A model generated the notes under the pieces. The model saw only the letters and a program-made list of their open reading frames with translations, had not been told where the DNA came from and ran no database searches. Shown piece after piece: positions 1 through 6,894 of a stretch of 17,621 nucleotides of DNA. The stretch comes from Candidatus Peregrinibacteria bacterium RIFCSPLOWO2_01_FULL_39_12 (GTDB lineage Bacteria > Patescibacteriota > Gracilibacteria > UBA1369 > LOWO2-01-FULL-3): the NCBI GenBank assembly GCA_001787455.1, contig MFXA01000037.1, positions 3,333 to 20,953 on the forward strand. Reading direction: 5' to 3'. Within the stretch, counting starts at the first letter, position 1. Each line of letters begins with the position of its first letter. The position numbers were made by a program, and so were the translations under genes.

Positions 1-1
1 A

Positions 2-688
2 GATAAAGTTTTGTTTGATTTGGGCATTTCTTCTCCACACGTGGACGATAAAGAGCGGGGATTTTCTTTTATGAGTGACGGACCTCTTGATATGAGGTTT
101 GATCGAAGACAAAAGTTGACGGCGGCAGATGTGGTTAATACTTACCGCGAAGAGCATTTGTCCAAGATTTTTTTTGAATTTGGGGAGGAGCCTTTTGGGA
201 GAAGGATAGCGCGAGGCATTTGCGAGAGGAGAAAAAATATAAATTTTAAATCAACTCTTGAACTTGCACAGTTTATTGAAGAAATATCTCCTGTGAATGT
301 AAGAAAAAGACAAAAAATTCATCCCGCGACTAAAGTATTTCAGGCTTTAAGAATAGAAGTTAACAATGAGTTAGATTCTTTAAAAGAAGGGTTAAGGGGG
401 GCGGCTTCACTTCTTCGTGTAGGGGGAAGAATAGTCGTTATATCTTATCACTCACTGGAAGATCGGATTGTGAAGCATTTTTTCAAAGATCTGATGAAGC
501 CGCCCGCATCTTATGAAGAAAGTATTTATAAAACTTATAGCGATCCTTTTTTTGAAGCGTTAACTAAAAAACCAGTAATTCCATCTGAAGAAGAAATTCT
601 CTCAAATCCACGGAGCAGAAGTGCAAAACTAAGAGCTTATATAAAACTGAAAGAGCTGAAAGAACCGGACAATCAAGATAGTCAGTAA
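2..688 (+). CDS. rsmH: 16S rRNA m4C1402 methyltransferase RsmH (MraW), 5'-truncated
   Basis: RsmH methylates N4 of C1402 in the decoding centre of 16S rRNA using S-adenosylmethionine and acts in the cytoplasm. The frame is open to the left edge (codons for D-K-V precede L-F-D-L-G), so the gene starts outside the window. The leading part, including the SAM-binding motif I that lies upstream in this family, is missing. Visible hallmarks are FDLGISSP followed by a D-rich loop, RGFSF..DGPLDMRFD, the HPATKVFQALRIEVNNEL helix, and SYHSLEDRIVKHFF near the C-terminus. The end, with NPRSRSAKLRA, matches the usual family terminus. It is followed after 9 nt by an ftsL-like gene, the usual dcw cluster order. 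Identification is firm. Confidence 0.96.
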   Translation, partial: DKVLFDLGISSPHVDDKERGFSFMSDGPLDMRFDRRQKLTAADVVNTYREEHLSKIFFEFGEEPFGRRIARGICERRKNINFKSTLELAQFIEEISPVNVRKRQKIHPATKVFQALRIEVNNELDSLKEGLRGAASLLRVGGRIVVISYHSLEDRIVKHFFKDLMKPPASYEESIYKTYSDPFFEALTKKPVIPSEEEILSNPRSRSAKLRAYIKLKELKEPDNQDSQ

Positions 689-697
689 AAAAATCAA

Positions 698-1051
698 ATG
701 TCACAGTTAATTCTCGCAAGAGGCAACACATATAGAAAAAATATTTTTAAAAGGTTTATTCCCGATATGGAAATAGGACCTTATTTTTTGGTGTTTTCCC
801 TTATTATTTTCGTAATTTTGGTGACGGTGCTTACTCTTGTTTTTTCAACGAGACAAGTTACCAAGGGTTATGTTTTGAATAAACTTGAATCCGAACACGA
901 CAAGCTTATTAAACAAAGCGAGCAAAATGAGATGCAAATTTCCAAAGTTAGGGCTCTTAAATATATTGAAGATTCTACAAGAGTTAGAAGAATGACTCGT
1001 CCAGGCCAGATTGTGTTTATTGAAGAGGAAACCTCAATTGCTAGCAGATAG
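698..1051 (+). CDS. ftsL: FtsL-like septum protein
   Basis: A 117-residue bitopic membrane protein. A short basic cytoplasmic N-terminus (residues 1-25) precedes one hydrophobic segment at about 29-50 and a heptad-like coil at about 55-90, rich in K/E/L/Q. This is the FtsL/DivIC layout. FtsL proteins form a complex with FtsB/DivIC and FtsQ/DivIB that activates septal peptidoglycan synthesis. Sequence identity in this family is always low, so the call rests on architecture and on the position directly after rsmH, where ftsL sits in most bacteria. No Shine-Dalgarno sequence is visible before the ATG. It ends in TAG. The expected next gene (ftsI, penicillin-binding transpeptidase) is absent; a carbon-metabolism module follows instead. 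Confidence 0.8.
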   Translation: MSQLILARGNTYRKNIFKRFIPDMEIGPYFLVFSLIIFVILVTVLTLVFSTRQVTKGYVLNKLESEHDKLIKQSEQNEMQISKVRALKYIEDSTRVRRMTRPGQIVFIEEETSIASR

Positions 1052-1054
1052 TAA

Positions 1055-1094
1055 AGGTAGCTTTAGTGACGACTCAGTCGAAAATAGCTTGCCT
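1055..1094 (+). other. Nested hairpin after ftsL
   Basis: The outer arms AGG-t-AGCT (1055-1062) and AGCT-tg-CCT (1086-1094) are complementary with a small bulge. Inside lies CGAC-TCA-GTCG (1070-1080), a 4-bp stem with a 3-nt loop. No clean U-tract follows, so a canonical intrinsic terminator is not supported. It may still mark the 3' end of the rsmH-ftsL transcript. The rest of the 1052-1254 gap holds the candidate promoter and the ribosome binding site listed separately, and I see no gene in it. Confidence 0.4.
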
Positions 1095-1150
1095 CCTGGC
1101 ACTGCGTCAATTTTCAGCTGTCTTTGTACTCAGATAGAGTTGAATTTTTA

Positions 1151-1178
1151 TTGAGTTTCCTTTATCTTATCTTACGAT
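1151..1178 (+). promoter_or_regulatory. Candidate sigma-70 promoter for the aldolase operon
   Basis: TTGAGT (1151-1156) and TACGAT (1173-1178) are separated by 16 bp. Each matches the -35 or -10 consensus at 4 of 6 positions. This would give a leader of roughly 70 nt before the preferred aldolase start at 1255. It is weak evidence in an AT-rich region. Confidence 0.28.
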
Positions 1179-1240
1179 AGGCGTTTTTCTAACATTTTAA
1201 AGTATGAAAAAATCCAATATTTCCACTCATGGCATGTGTG

Positions 1241-1246
1241 AGGAGG
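1241..1246 (+). promoter_or_regulatory. Shine-Dalgarno AGGAGG deciding the aldolase start
   Basis: A perfect AGGAGG ends 8 nt before the ATG at 1255. It lies inside the longer reading frame that opens at 1204, whose own ATG has no such site. The leading 17 codons of that longer frame also look unlike aldolase. It is one of very few clear ribosome binding sites in this window. Confidence 0.7.
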
Positions 1247-1254
1247 GCGATTCA

Positions 1255-2166
1255 ATGAAGTTTTTTAAATCTCAGCATTATTCTATCGGAGAGCTTGCAA
1301 GGCTTAGGTCTATTGTGCGTGCAAGCGGGACTACGATGATTCTTCCTTATGACCAGTTTATTGAGCATGATAATCGTCATGTTGATCCGAATCCCGATGC
1401 TGCGGATCCCGATTATATTTGTAAACTTGCTGTTGATGGTGGATATAATGCGATTGCAATACATTACGGTTTGGCTAAAAGATATTGGTCAAAGCTGATG
1501 GGAAAAGTTCCTCTTCTTCTTAAAATTAACGGAAAAACCTCTATTCCTTCGCAAAAAGCTCCTTTAAGCGTGCTTACTTCTTTTGTTGAAGATGGAGTTC
1601 GTCTTGGCGCTTCAGCTATCGGTTATACAATGTACTATGGATCTCCAAGACAAGATGAAGATTTGCCTCAGCTGGCGAAAGTAAGGGCGGAATGCGACAG
1701 GTTTGGAATGCCTTTAATTGTGTGGGCGTATCCAAGAGGTGAGGCTGTTGATGCAAAAGGCGGGAAAGATTGCAGTTATATGGTTGAATCGGCGGTTCGT
1801 ATGGCGACCGAAATGGGCGCTTCCGTTATTAAAGCGAATCTTCCTACATCTGCGAAAGCCGGGTTTTTTGAGAATTCAGAAGTTCCCGAATATTACAGAA
1901 AACTTGAAAAAGAATTACAGGGATTAAGCGTAAAAGAGCAAAAATTTGAACGCGCAAAAAGAGTTGTTGCCGCTTCGCAGGGGATTCCCGTTATGTTTAG
2001 CGGCGGAGATAAAGTAAGTGATGAAGAATTGCTTGAAAATGTTAAGGCCGGGCTTGCCGGCGGATGTTTTGGGTTTATTTTCGGGCGGAATATGTGGAAG
2101 CGCGATTACAGCAAGGCAATTGAGTTGAGCCGCAAGTTTCAGTATATGCTGGATGAGAGGAAATAA
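1255..2166 (+). CDS. fbaB: Class I fructose-1,6-bisphosphate aldolase, DhnA/FbaB type
   Basis: Catalyses reversible condensation of glyceraldehyde-3-phosphate and dihydroxyacetone phosphate to fructose-1,6-bisphosphate through a lysine Schiff base, without metal. From the chosen start it is 303 residues. Family marks in order: MILPYDQFIEHD (28-39), resembling the ILPVDQGVEH segment of E. coli FbaB; LLLKINGKT (87-95); AIGYTMYYGS (121-130); VWAYPRG (156-162); VIKANLP (191-197), with K193 the likely Schiff-base lysine; SGGDKVSDEEL (249-259) and FGRNMW (276-281), the phosphate-binding end of the barrel. The frame is open back to an ATG at 1204, but AGGAGG at 1241-1246 favours 1255. It is 18 nt upstream of GAPDH and on the same strand, probably the first gene of an operon. 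Confidence 0.93.
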   Translation: MKFFKSQHYSIGELARLRSIVRASGTTMILPYDQFIEHDNRHVDPNPDAADPDYICKLAVDGGYNAIAIHYGLAKRYWSKLMGKVPLLLKINGKTSIPSQKAPLSVLTSFVEDGVRLGASAIGYTMYYGSPRQDEDLPQLAKVRAECDRFGMPLIVWAYPRGEAVDAKGGKDCSYMVESAVRMATEMGASVIKANLPTSAKAGFFENSEVPEYYRKLEKELQGLSVKEQKFERAKRVVAASQGIPVMFSGGDKVSDEELLENVKAGLAGGCFGFIFGRNMWKRDYSKAIELSRKFQYMLDERK

Positions 2167-2184
2167 ATTTGTAATGCAAAATCC

Positions 2185-3189
2185 ATGATAAAAATAGCGA
2201 TTAACGGCTATGGCAGGATTGGCAGAGGATTGCACCGAAAAGTGATTGAGTCCGATGACGTTTCAGTTGTTGCAATTAACAGCGGTTCTAATGCCGAGTC
2301 ACACGCGTATCTGCTTAAGCACGATTCTCTTTATGGTAAATGTAATGCCGATATTAAAGTCAGCGGAAGAGATTTGGTTGTGAATGGTAAGAAAATTGTC
2401 GTACACCAAATTGTGAATCCCAAAGATTTGGATTGGGCGAGTTATGATGTTGATGTTGTGGTTGAAAGCACCGGAAAATTTACGGAGATGAAAGATGTTA
2501 AGGGTCATCTTGCCGCCGGCGCAAAAAAAGTTCTTGTTACCGCTCCCTGCGGAGATGCTGGAATCCCGAATATTGTTATGGGGGTCAATGATGAAGAAGT
2601 GGACTTGGATAAATATAAAGTTCTTTCAAACGCTTCTTGTACAACCAATTGTTTGGCTCCCGTTATGAAAGTTTTAAATAATGAATTTGGTATTGAAAAG
2701 GCTTTTATTTCAACAATCCACGCTTTTACATACACGCAAAATCTTCTTGATAATTCAAATCCCGAAGATTTCAGGCGCGCAAGGGCAACTACCGAGTCCA
2801 TAATTCCTACAACTACCGGAGCTATGAAAGCAATCTCAAAAGTTATTCCTTCGCTTGAAGGAAAGGTTGATGGAATGGCTTTTAGAGTGCCTGTCCCAAC
2901 GGTTTCGTGTATTGAAGTTATGGCAAAATTAGGGAAGGATGTTTCTGCGGAAAAGGTAAATAAAGTGTTTAAGCATTACGAGTCCAACGAACTTAGCGGA
3001 ATTTTAGGAACGACAAATGAGCCTCTTGTTTCCGTTGATTTTCGCGGGGATGAACGGTCGGCGATTGTTGATTTGCTTTGTACAAAGAGTTTAAGCGGCG
3101 GATATGTATACGTTATGGCATGGTATGACAACGAATGGGGATATATTTGCAGAGTGCTTGATTTAATTCGATGGATGAGTGTTAAGTAA
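2185..3189 (+). CDS. gap: Glyceraldehyde-3-phosphate dehydrogenase, probable NADP-using type
   Basis: Interconverts glyceraldehyde-3-phosphate and 1,3-bisphosphoglycerate. It has 334 residues, the usual full length. The N-terminal Rossmann fold begins INGYGRIGR (6-14). The catalytic cysteine C152 lies in SNASCTTNC, and its partner H179 in STIHAFT. RRARATTESIIPTTTG and SWYDNE-like AWYDNEWGY motifs are present. The Asp that normally selects NAD after the second strand (VAxND) is replaced: the sequence is VAINSGS, with S33. The Leu-Pro pair after the S-loop (L187-P188 in Bacillus numbering) is N190-S191. Both changes match NADP-tolerant plastid-type enzymes, so biosynthetic, NADPH-linked use is inferred. 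It lies between aldolase and fructose-bisphosphatase. No Shine-Dalgarno sequence is visible. Confidence 0.96.
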   Translation: MIKIAINGYGRIGRGLHRKVIESDDVSVVAINSGSNAESHAYLLKHDSLYGKCNADIKVSGRDLVVNGKKIVVHQIVNPKDLDWASYDVDVVVESTGKFTEMKDVKGHLAAGAKKVLVTAPCGDAGIPNIVMGVNDEEVDLDKYKVLSNASCTTNCLAPVMKVLNNEFGIEKAFISTIHAFTYTQNLLDNSNPEDFRRARATTESIIPTTTGAMKAISKVIPSLEGKVDGMAFRVPVPTVSCIEVMAKLGKDVSAEKVNKVFKHYESNELSGILGTTNEPLVSVDFRGDERSAIVDLLCTKSLSGGYVYVMAWYDNEWGYICRVLDLIRWMSVK

Positions 3190-3200
3190 CAATTTTCACC

Positions 3201-4100
3201 ATGTTGAAATTTGATGATTATTTACGGCAGATTGGTTGCGAGGAAGAACTTTCGGCTGTTTTGAAAAGTATCGTAGATTCTATTAAGGAAATATCAAAAT
3301 CCATAAAAACTTCCGATACCGGGAAGGCCGGCAGTTTGAATGTATTTGGGGAGCAGCAGCTGGCTTTGGATATTTTTTCAAACAAAATTATAGAGAATCA
3401 TCTTAAAAATAATCCACTTGTTGGGATTATCGCTTCCGAGGAGTTGCCTGACGAAATAAGGCTTGGAGATGGTGCGTATGGCGTGTGTTTCGATCCTTTG
3501 GATGGTTCGTCTTTGGTTGATGTAAATTTGGCGGTTGGGAGTATTTTTGGAATTTATAAAACTAAATCTTTTATTGGAATTAAGGGGGATGATATGTTGG
3601 CGGCGGTTGTTGCCGTTTATGGACCAAGAACCACTTTTGTAATAACTGTAAGAAAAGGAGTTCAAGAATTTGTTTTAAGTGATGAAGGGGATTTTATTTT
3701 ATCCAAAGAAGATATTAAAGTTTCAGAAGGAAAAATGTTTGCTCCGGGGAATTTGAGGGCCTGCAAGTACAGGCAGGATTATTTTAATCTTGTTGTTTCA
3801 TGGTGCAAAGATGAATATACACTAAGATATTCAGGAGGAATGGTTCCCGATATAAACCAAATTTTTATTAAGGGAAAAGGGATTTTTTCTTATCCCGGGT
3901 ACGAAAAAGAGCCAAATGGTAAGTTGCGTCTGCTTTTTGAGTGCGGACCTGCGAGTCTTTTAATGGAGGAAGCTGGCGGGGCGGCTAGTGACGGCAAGGC
4001 AAGAATTTTATCAAAACCTGTTGCGAGTATAGATGCTCGAACGCCGATTTTTATCGGGAGTAAGGCAGAAGTGAAACGTTGCGAAGACTCTTTAGCATAA
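3201..4100 (+). CDS. fbp: Class I fructose-1,6-bisphosphatase
   Basis: Hydrolyses fructose-1,6-bisphosphate to fructose-6-phosphate, the irreversible gluconeogenic step, using Mg2+. It has 299 residues, somewhat shorter than the roughly 330 of E. coli Fbp. Visible motifs are NVFGEQQLALD (47-57), the metal site ASEE (78-81), FDPLDGSS (97-104), YSGGMVPDINQI (210-221), GIFSYPG (227-233) and the substrate-binding LLFECGPASLLMEEAGG (244-260). It begins 11 nt after the GAPDH stop and ends in TAA. It has no ribosome binding site, so translation probably relies on an unstructured leader or on coupling. A dual fructose/sedoheptulose bisphosphatase cannot be excluded from sequence alone. Confidence 0.95.
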   Translation: MLKFDDYLRQIGCEEELSAVLKSIVDSIKEISKSIKTSDTGKAGSLNVFGEQQLALDIFSNKIIENHLKNNPLVGIIASEELPDEIRLGDGAYGVCFDPLDGSSLVDVNLAVGSIFGIYKTKSFIGIKGDDMLAAVVAVYGPRTTFVITVRKGVQEFVLSDEGDFILSKEDIKVSEGKMFAPGNLRACKYRQDYFNLVVSWCKDEYTLRYSGGMVPDINQIFIKGKGIFSYPGYEKEPNGKLRLLFECGPASLLMEEAGGAASDGKARILSKPVASIDARTPIFIGSKAEVKRCEDSLA

Positions 4101-4127
4101 TTTTCTAGTATCATCCACCATCTTCGC
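4081..4127 (+). other. Inverted repeat spanning the end of fbp
   Basis: GCGAAGA (4081-4087) and TCTTCGC (4121-4127) are perfect complements separated by 33 nt. The left arm is inside the fbp coding sequence and the right arm lies just before the TATAAT at 4129. There is no U-tract directly after the stem. It could be a weak 3'-end structure or chance. Confidence 0.25.
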
Positions 4128-4128
4128 T

Positions 4129-4134
4129 TATAAT
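4129..4134 (+). promoter_or_regulatory. Candidate -10 box upstream of the sigma factor
   Basis: A perfect TATAAT lies 32 nt before the ATG at 4167, in the 66-bp gap between fbp and the sigma factor gene. No convincing -35 box is found 16-18 bp upstream, so it is either an isolated -10 match or a promoter read by an alternative sigma factor. Confidence 0.3.
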
Positions 4135-4166
4135 TCATTAGGTTTTTATTCAATTATCTATTTTTG

Positions 4167-4742
4167 ATGGCTTTTGACGACTTGAATAACAGAATGGATG
4201 AAATTGAGGATTTGGTGAAACTTGTTCAGGAGGGGGACTCGGATGCTTTTGCCAAACTTTATGATATTTTGATAAATCCTATTTATCGTTACGTATATTT
4301 TAAGGTTAATTCAAATGATGCCGAGGATTTGGTGGAAACGATTTTTTTGAAAGTTTGGGAAAATATCAGACAATATAGCTCTAAAAAGAAATCTTTTATC
4401 GCGTGGGTTTTTAGAATTGCGCATAATCTTGTTGTTGATTATTACAGGGGATTGTCCGATAAGGCGGTTACTGAATTGCCTTTTGATATTCCGGATCAGA
4501 CAAGGGAGCATAATCCCATAAAGACTACTCAAAGATCGCTGGATAAGGAAATTCTTAAAATTGCTTTGAGCAAAATTAGCGGTAAATACAGGGATATTAT
4601 TGTCTATAAATTTATCAATGAATTATCCAATCAGGAAATAGCTGAAATACTTGGTAAAAGTGAGGGGAGTTTGAGAATTTTGCAGTTTAGGGCGCTCAAG
4701 GTGCTAAAAGATGTTCTTGGTGAGATGGGAATATCTTACTGA
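4167..4742 (+). CDS. ECF-type sigma-70 family RNA polymerase sigma factor
   Basis: A 191-residue sigma factor with only regions 2 and 4. Region 2 (about 18-96) contains GDSDAFAKLYD, the YRYVYFKVNSNDAEDLVETIFLKVW core-binding helix pair and FIAWVFRIAHNLVVDYYR. Region 4 (about 125-185) ends in a helix-turn-helix, LSNQEIAEILGKSEGSLR, that reads the -35 element. The acidic linker between them (102-122) is short, as usual for the group. I chose the ATG at 4167 over the TTG one codon upstream; neither has a ribosome binding site. The TGA stop is followed directly by an in-frame TAA. The next gene encodes a FecR-domain membrane protein, the typical position for a cognate anti-sigma. The regulon is unknown. 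Confidence 0.93.
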   Translation: MAFDDLNNRMDEIEDLVKLVQEGDSDAFAKLYDILINPIYRYVYFKVNSNDAEDLVETIFLKVWENIRQYSSKKKSFIAWVFRIAHNLVVDYYRGLSDKAVTELPFDIPDQTREHNPIKTTQRSLDKEILKIALSKISGKYRDIIVYKFINELSNQEIAEILGKSEGSLRILQFRALKVLKDVLGEMGISY

Positions 4743-4748
4743 TAAAGT

Positions 4749-4789
4749 GTTTTGCTTCGCAAAACTAGGACACTCGCCATGCTCGTGTC
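4749..4789 (+). other. Two tandem hairpins between sigma factor and FecR gene
   Basis: The first hairpin, GTTTTGC-TTC-GCAAAAC (4749-4765), is a perfect 7-bp stem. The second pairs GACAC (4769-4773) with GTGTC (4785-4789) around a loop that holds a further GC-cat-GC. Neither is followed by a U-tract. They sit in the 86-bp gap between two genes that are probably co-transcribed, so they could tune read-through or mRNA stability. The rest of the gap (to 4828) holds AAGGTG just before the ATG, too close for a standard ribosome binding site. Confidence 0.45.
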
Positions 4790-4828
4790 TGCGTAACACA
4801 TAACAAAAATTAACGTTTAACAAGGTGT

Positions 4829-6748
4829 ATGTCGGATCAAAGGGAAACAACAGAATTGGAGCAATTAGAAAAGCTCATTCTCAACATTAAGGGGCTGGAA
4901 ATGGATGGTGATCGAAAAAACGCTTTAAAGGAGCGGGTTTTGATGAAAGTAGGTCGTGCACGAGGAGAAGAGCCTTCTACGTATTTCGGTTCTTTGATTA
5001 TGGCGATACGAAAAGTTGTTTCATTGGTTAAATTGAATATGCGAGAAAAAGTGGTTTTGAAAGAGAGAATTTTTGCTCTTATGGATGAGAGTTCCCAAAG
5101 AAGATTTTTCTTCAGTAATTTCCTTGTTTTTAGCAGAAAACTTGCGAGCATTGCGATGATTTTTGTTCTGATTTTTGGATTTTTAACTTTCTGGACTGTT
5201 CAGACCGGAGTTGTCAGGGCTGCGACTTTTACCACACTGGATTCTTTTGACGGAATTGTGCTTATTAAGAGGGGACGCGGTTTTGTTCTTGCCAGAGATG
5301 GAATGAATTTGAAGGAAGGGGATAGAGTTGTTACGGCAAATTCATCAGGTGCTGTTATCAGGTATTTCGACGACAGCGTAAGCAGGCTGGCTTCCGATAC
5401 TGATATTGTTATAAATAAACTGTATAATCCTGAGGATGCTTCAGTCAGTTCATATGTAGAAGTTTCTCTTAAGAATGGTACTGTCTGGTCAAAGGTTTTA
5501 AATTTGGTTGAAGAAAATTCTTCTTTTGTTGTTAAGGTTGCAAGCACTACCGCTTCTGCGAGGAGAGCGGCTTTTAATATTGAGCTTCACGGAGACATGG
5601 TTGAAGTGGGAGTTTTTAATCATACTGTTGATTTCAGCGCGGGCGAAAGCGTGGATAAGGTGATGAGTGGCGAGAAGATTGTCGTTAATGTTTCTTCAAA
5701 TGATAGCGGGCAAAAAACGAAAATTAACGATAGAGAAAAACATGATAAGTGGGTGTCGTCCAATCTTGAAAGTGACAGACAATATGTCAACGAAGTTGAA
5801 GAAAGGTTTTTGGCTGCCAAATTAAATGCTCTTGGAATTGAAAAAACGTCCGATGTTTCTTTTGATAAATCTTTAGGCGAAAATACGGTGCTTCTTTTAA
5901 CATTTGATAATGTAAAGCAGGCTCAAATTGAGCTCGATCTTGCTGAGAGAAATTTTATTGCGGCACAAGTTAAATTGACTGATGTTAATTTGACTGAAGA
6001 GGAGCGTGCAGGTGCCGAATCAAAATTTGACGAGTTTGGAAGAGAAATGCGTGAATTCTATCAATTGATTGACGATGTTTCCGCTACAGACAATGAATAT
6101 GCGGATGAGCTTAGTACGTATGCTGAAGGGAAAATCATGGCTCATAAAAAGGATTTAAGCGTTGTACTACCTGATTCGCCTGTTTACAAGGCTCGTCAGA
6201 TGGTTGATGATTTGGAATTTTTGGTTGCCGAAGATGATATGGAAATAGCTTCTATTAAAAATTCTCAGGCTGCGGAAAAATTGGCTGTGGCTGAAGAAGT
6301 TGTAGGCCGCGGAGACTTGGGATTGGCTTCTGAAGTTCTTGATGATTATAAAAATGATGTAACTGATGCTATTACAATGATCGATTCCTTAATCGAAGAG
6401 AGTGATGACAAAGAAAAACTTGTTGAAAATGTTACTGAAAATATTGGGCTTTTAGATACGGTTAGCGAATTATCTGTTGCTGTGGATGAGGTAAAAAGTG
6501 AAGTTGTTGAATTGGCGAAGGAAGCTGGGATGGAGGATGTTAATGGTGTTGTTCTTGAGCCTGTTGATGCTGGAAGCGAAGGTGATGAAAACGAAAATAG
6601 CAGTGATGGCGGTGGCGAAAGCGAAAACGGGAATAGTGATGAAATTGCAAATCCTGAGCCGAAGTCAGAACGTCTTATTGATGGACCTTTCGGGATAAAG
6701 ATTAAAGGCGATAAGCCACTTTCTCCATTACTTCAGGAGATTGAGTAA
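4829..6748 (+). CDS. FecR-domain membrane protein, probable anti-sigma/sensor partner of the upstream sigma factor
   Basis: 639 residues. A charged cytoplasmic N-terminus (1-104) could bind the sigma factor. One transmembrane segment follows (about 105-128). Then comes an outside FecR-like beta domain (about 134-290) with FDGIVLIKRGRGF, LKEGDRVVTANSSGAVIRYFDDSVSRLASDTDI and NGTVWSKVL. The remainder (about 300-565) is strongly helical and acidic, rich in A/E/D/L/K, resembling the helical repeats of DUF5667-like regions. A Gly/Ser/Glu/Asn-rich stretch at about 575-615 and a conserved-looking C-terminal tail finish it. FecR domains regulate ECF sigma factors in iron uptake systems, but no TonB receptor is nearby, so an iron role is not supported. 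The function as an anti-sigma factor is inferred from adjacency and topology. Confidence 0.72.
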   Translation: MSDQRETTELEQLEKLILNIKGLEMDGDRKNALKERVLMKVGRARGEEPSTYFGSLIMAIRKVVSLVKLNMREKVVLKERIFALMDESSQRRFFFSNFLVFSRKLASIAMIFVLIFGFLTFWTVQTGVVRAATFTTLDSFDGIVLIKRGRGFVLARDGMNLKEGDRVVTANSSGAVIRYFDDSVSRLASDTDIVINKLYNPEDASVSSYVEVSLKNGTVWSKVLNLVEENSSFVVKVASTTASARRAAFNIELHGDMVEVGVFNHTVDFSAGESVDKVMSGEKIVVNVSSNDSGQKTKINDREKHDKWVSSNLESDRQYVNEVEERFLAAKLNALGIEKTSDVSFDKSLGENTVLLLTFDNVKQAQIELDLAERNFIAAQVKLTDVNLTEEERAGAESKFDEFGREMREFYQLIDDVSATDNEYADELSTYAEGKIMAHKKDLSVVLPDSPVYKARQMVDDLEFLVAEDDMEIASIKNSQAAEKLAVAEEVVGRGDLGLASEVLDDYKNDVTDAITMIDSLIEESDDKEKLVENVTENIGLLDTVSELSVAVDEVKSEVVELAKEAGMEDVNGVVLEPVDAGSEGDENENSSDGGGESENGNSDEIANPEPKSERLIDGPFGIKIKGDKPLSPLLQEIE

Positions 6749-6749
6749 G

Positions 6750-6873
6750 GGAACCTAGTAAAAAACGCGCTCTACTTCGTCAACTTCGTTGCTTCTTCCT
6801 CGCCGTACCAGATAGTACGGCTCGCTCAGAAGCTCCTTGTTTCCTCGTATTGCATCGTTTTTTACTAGGTTCC
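6750..6873. repeat. 124-bp imperfect palindromic element at a convergent gene junction
   Basis: The terminal arms GGAACCTAGTAAAAAACG (6750-6767) and its exact reverse complement (6856-6873) form an 18-bp perfect stem. Pairing continues inward with gaps: GC..TAC (6769-6775) with GTA..GC (6847-6853), then GCTTCT with AGAAGC. It ends in a central hairpin with stem GCCGTAC (6802-6808) and GTACGGC (6815-6821) and a 6-nt loop. The element begins 2 nt after the stop of the FecR gene and ends 21 nt before the stop of mraY on the other strand. It may act as a bidirectional transcript-end structure, a structured RNA, or a small MITE/REP-like repeat. There is no flanking target duplication that I can see. 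Confidence 0.7.
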
Positions 6874-6894
6874 TAAGGGGGTTTTCAGCTGACA

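Noticed and set aside
1204..1254. Longer aldolase N-terminus from the ATG at 1204
   Set aside because: No ribosome binding site precedes 1204, while a perfect AGGAGG sits 8 nt before 1255, and the extra 17 residues do not look like aldolase.
2174..2188. Four-codon mini-ORF whose TGA overlaps the GAPDH ATG
   Set aside because: It has no ribosome binding site and is too short to distinguish from chance; leader-peptide control is not supported.
4740..4745. TGA followed by TAA, considered as UGA recoding (genetic code 25)
   Set aside because: TGA also ends mraY at its expected C-terminus and the large right-edge gene, and no conserved domain is interrupted by TGA, so standard stops suffice.
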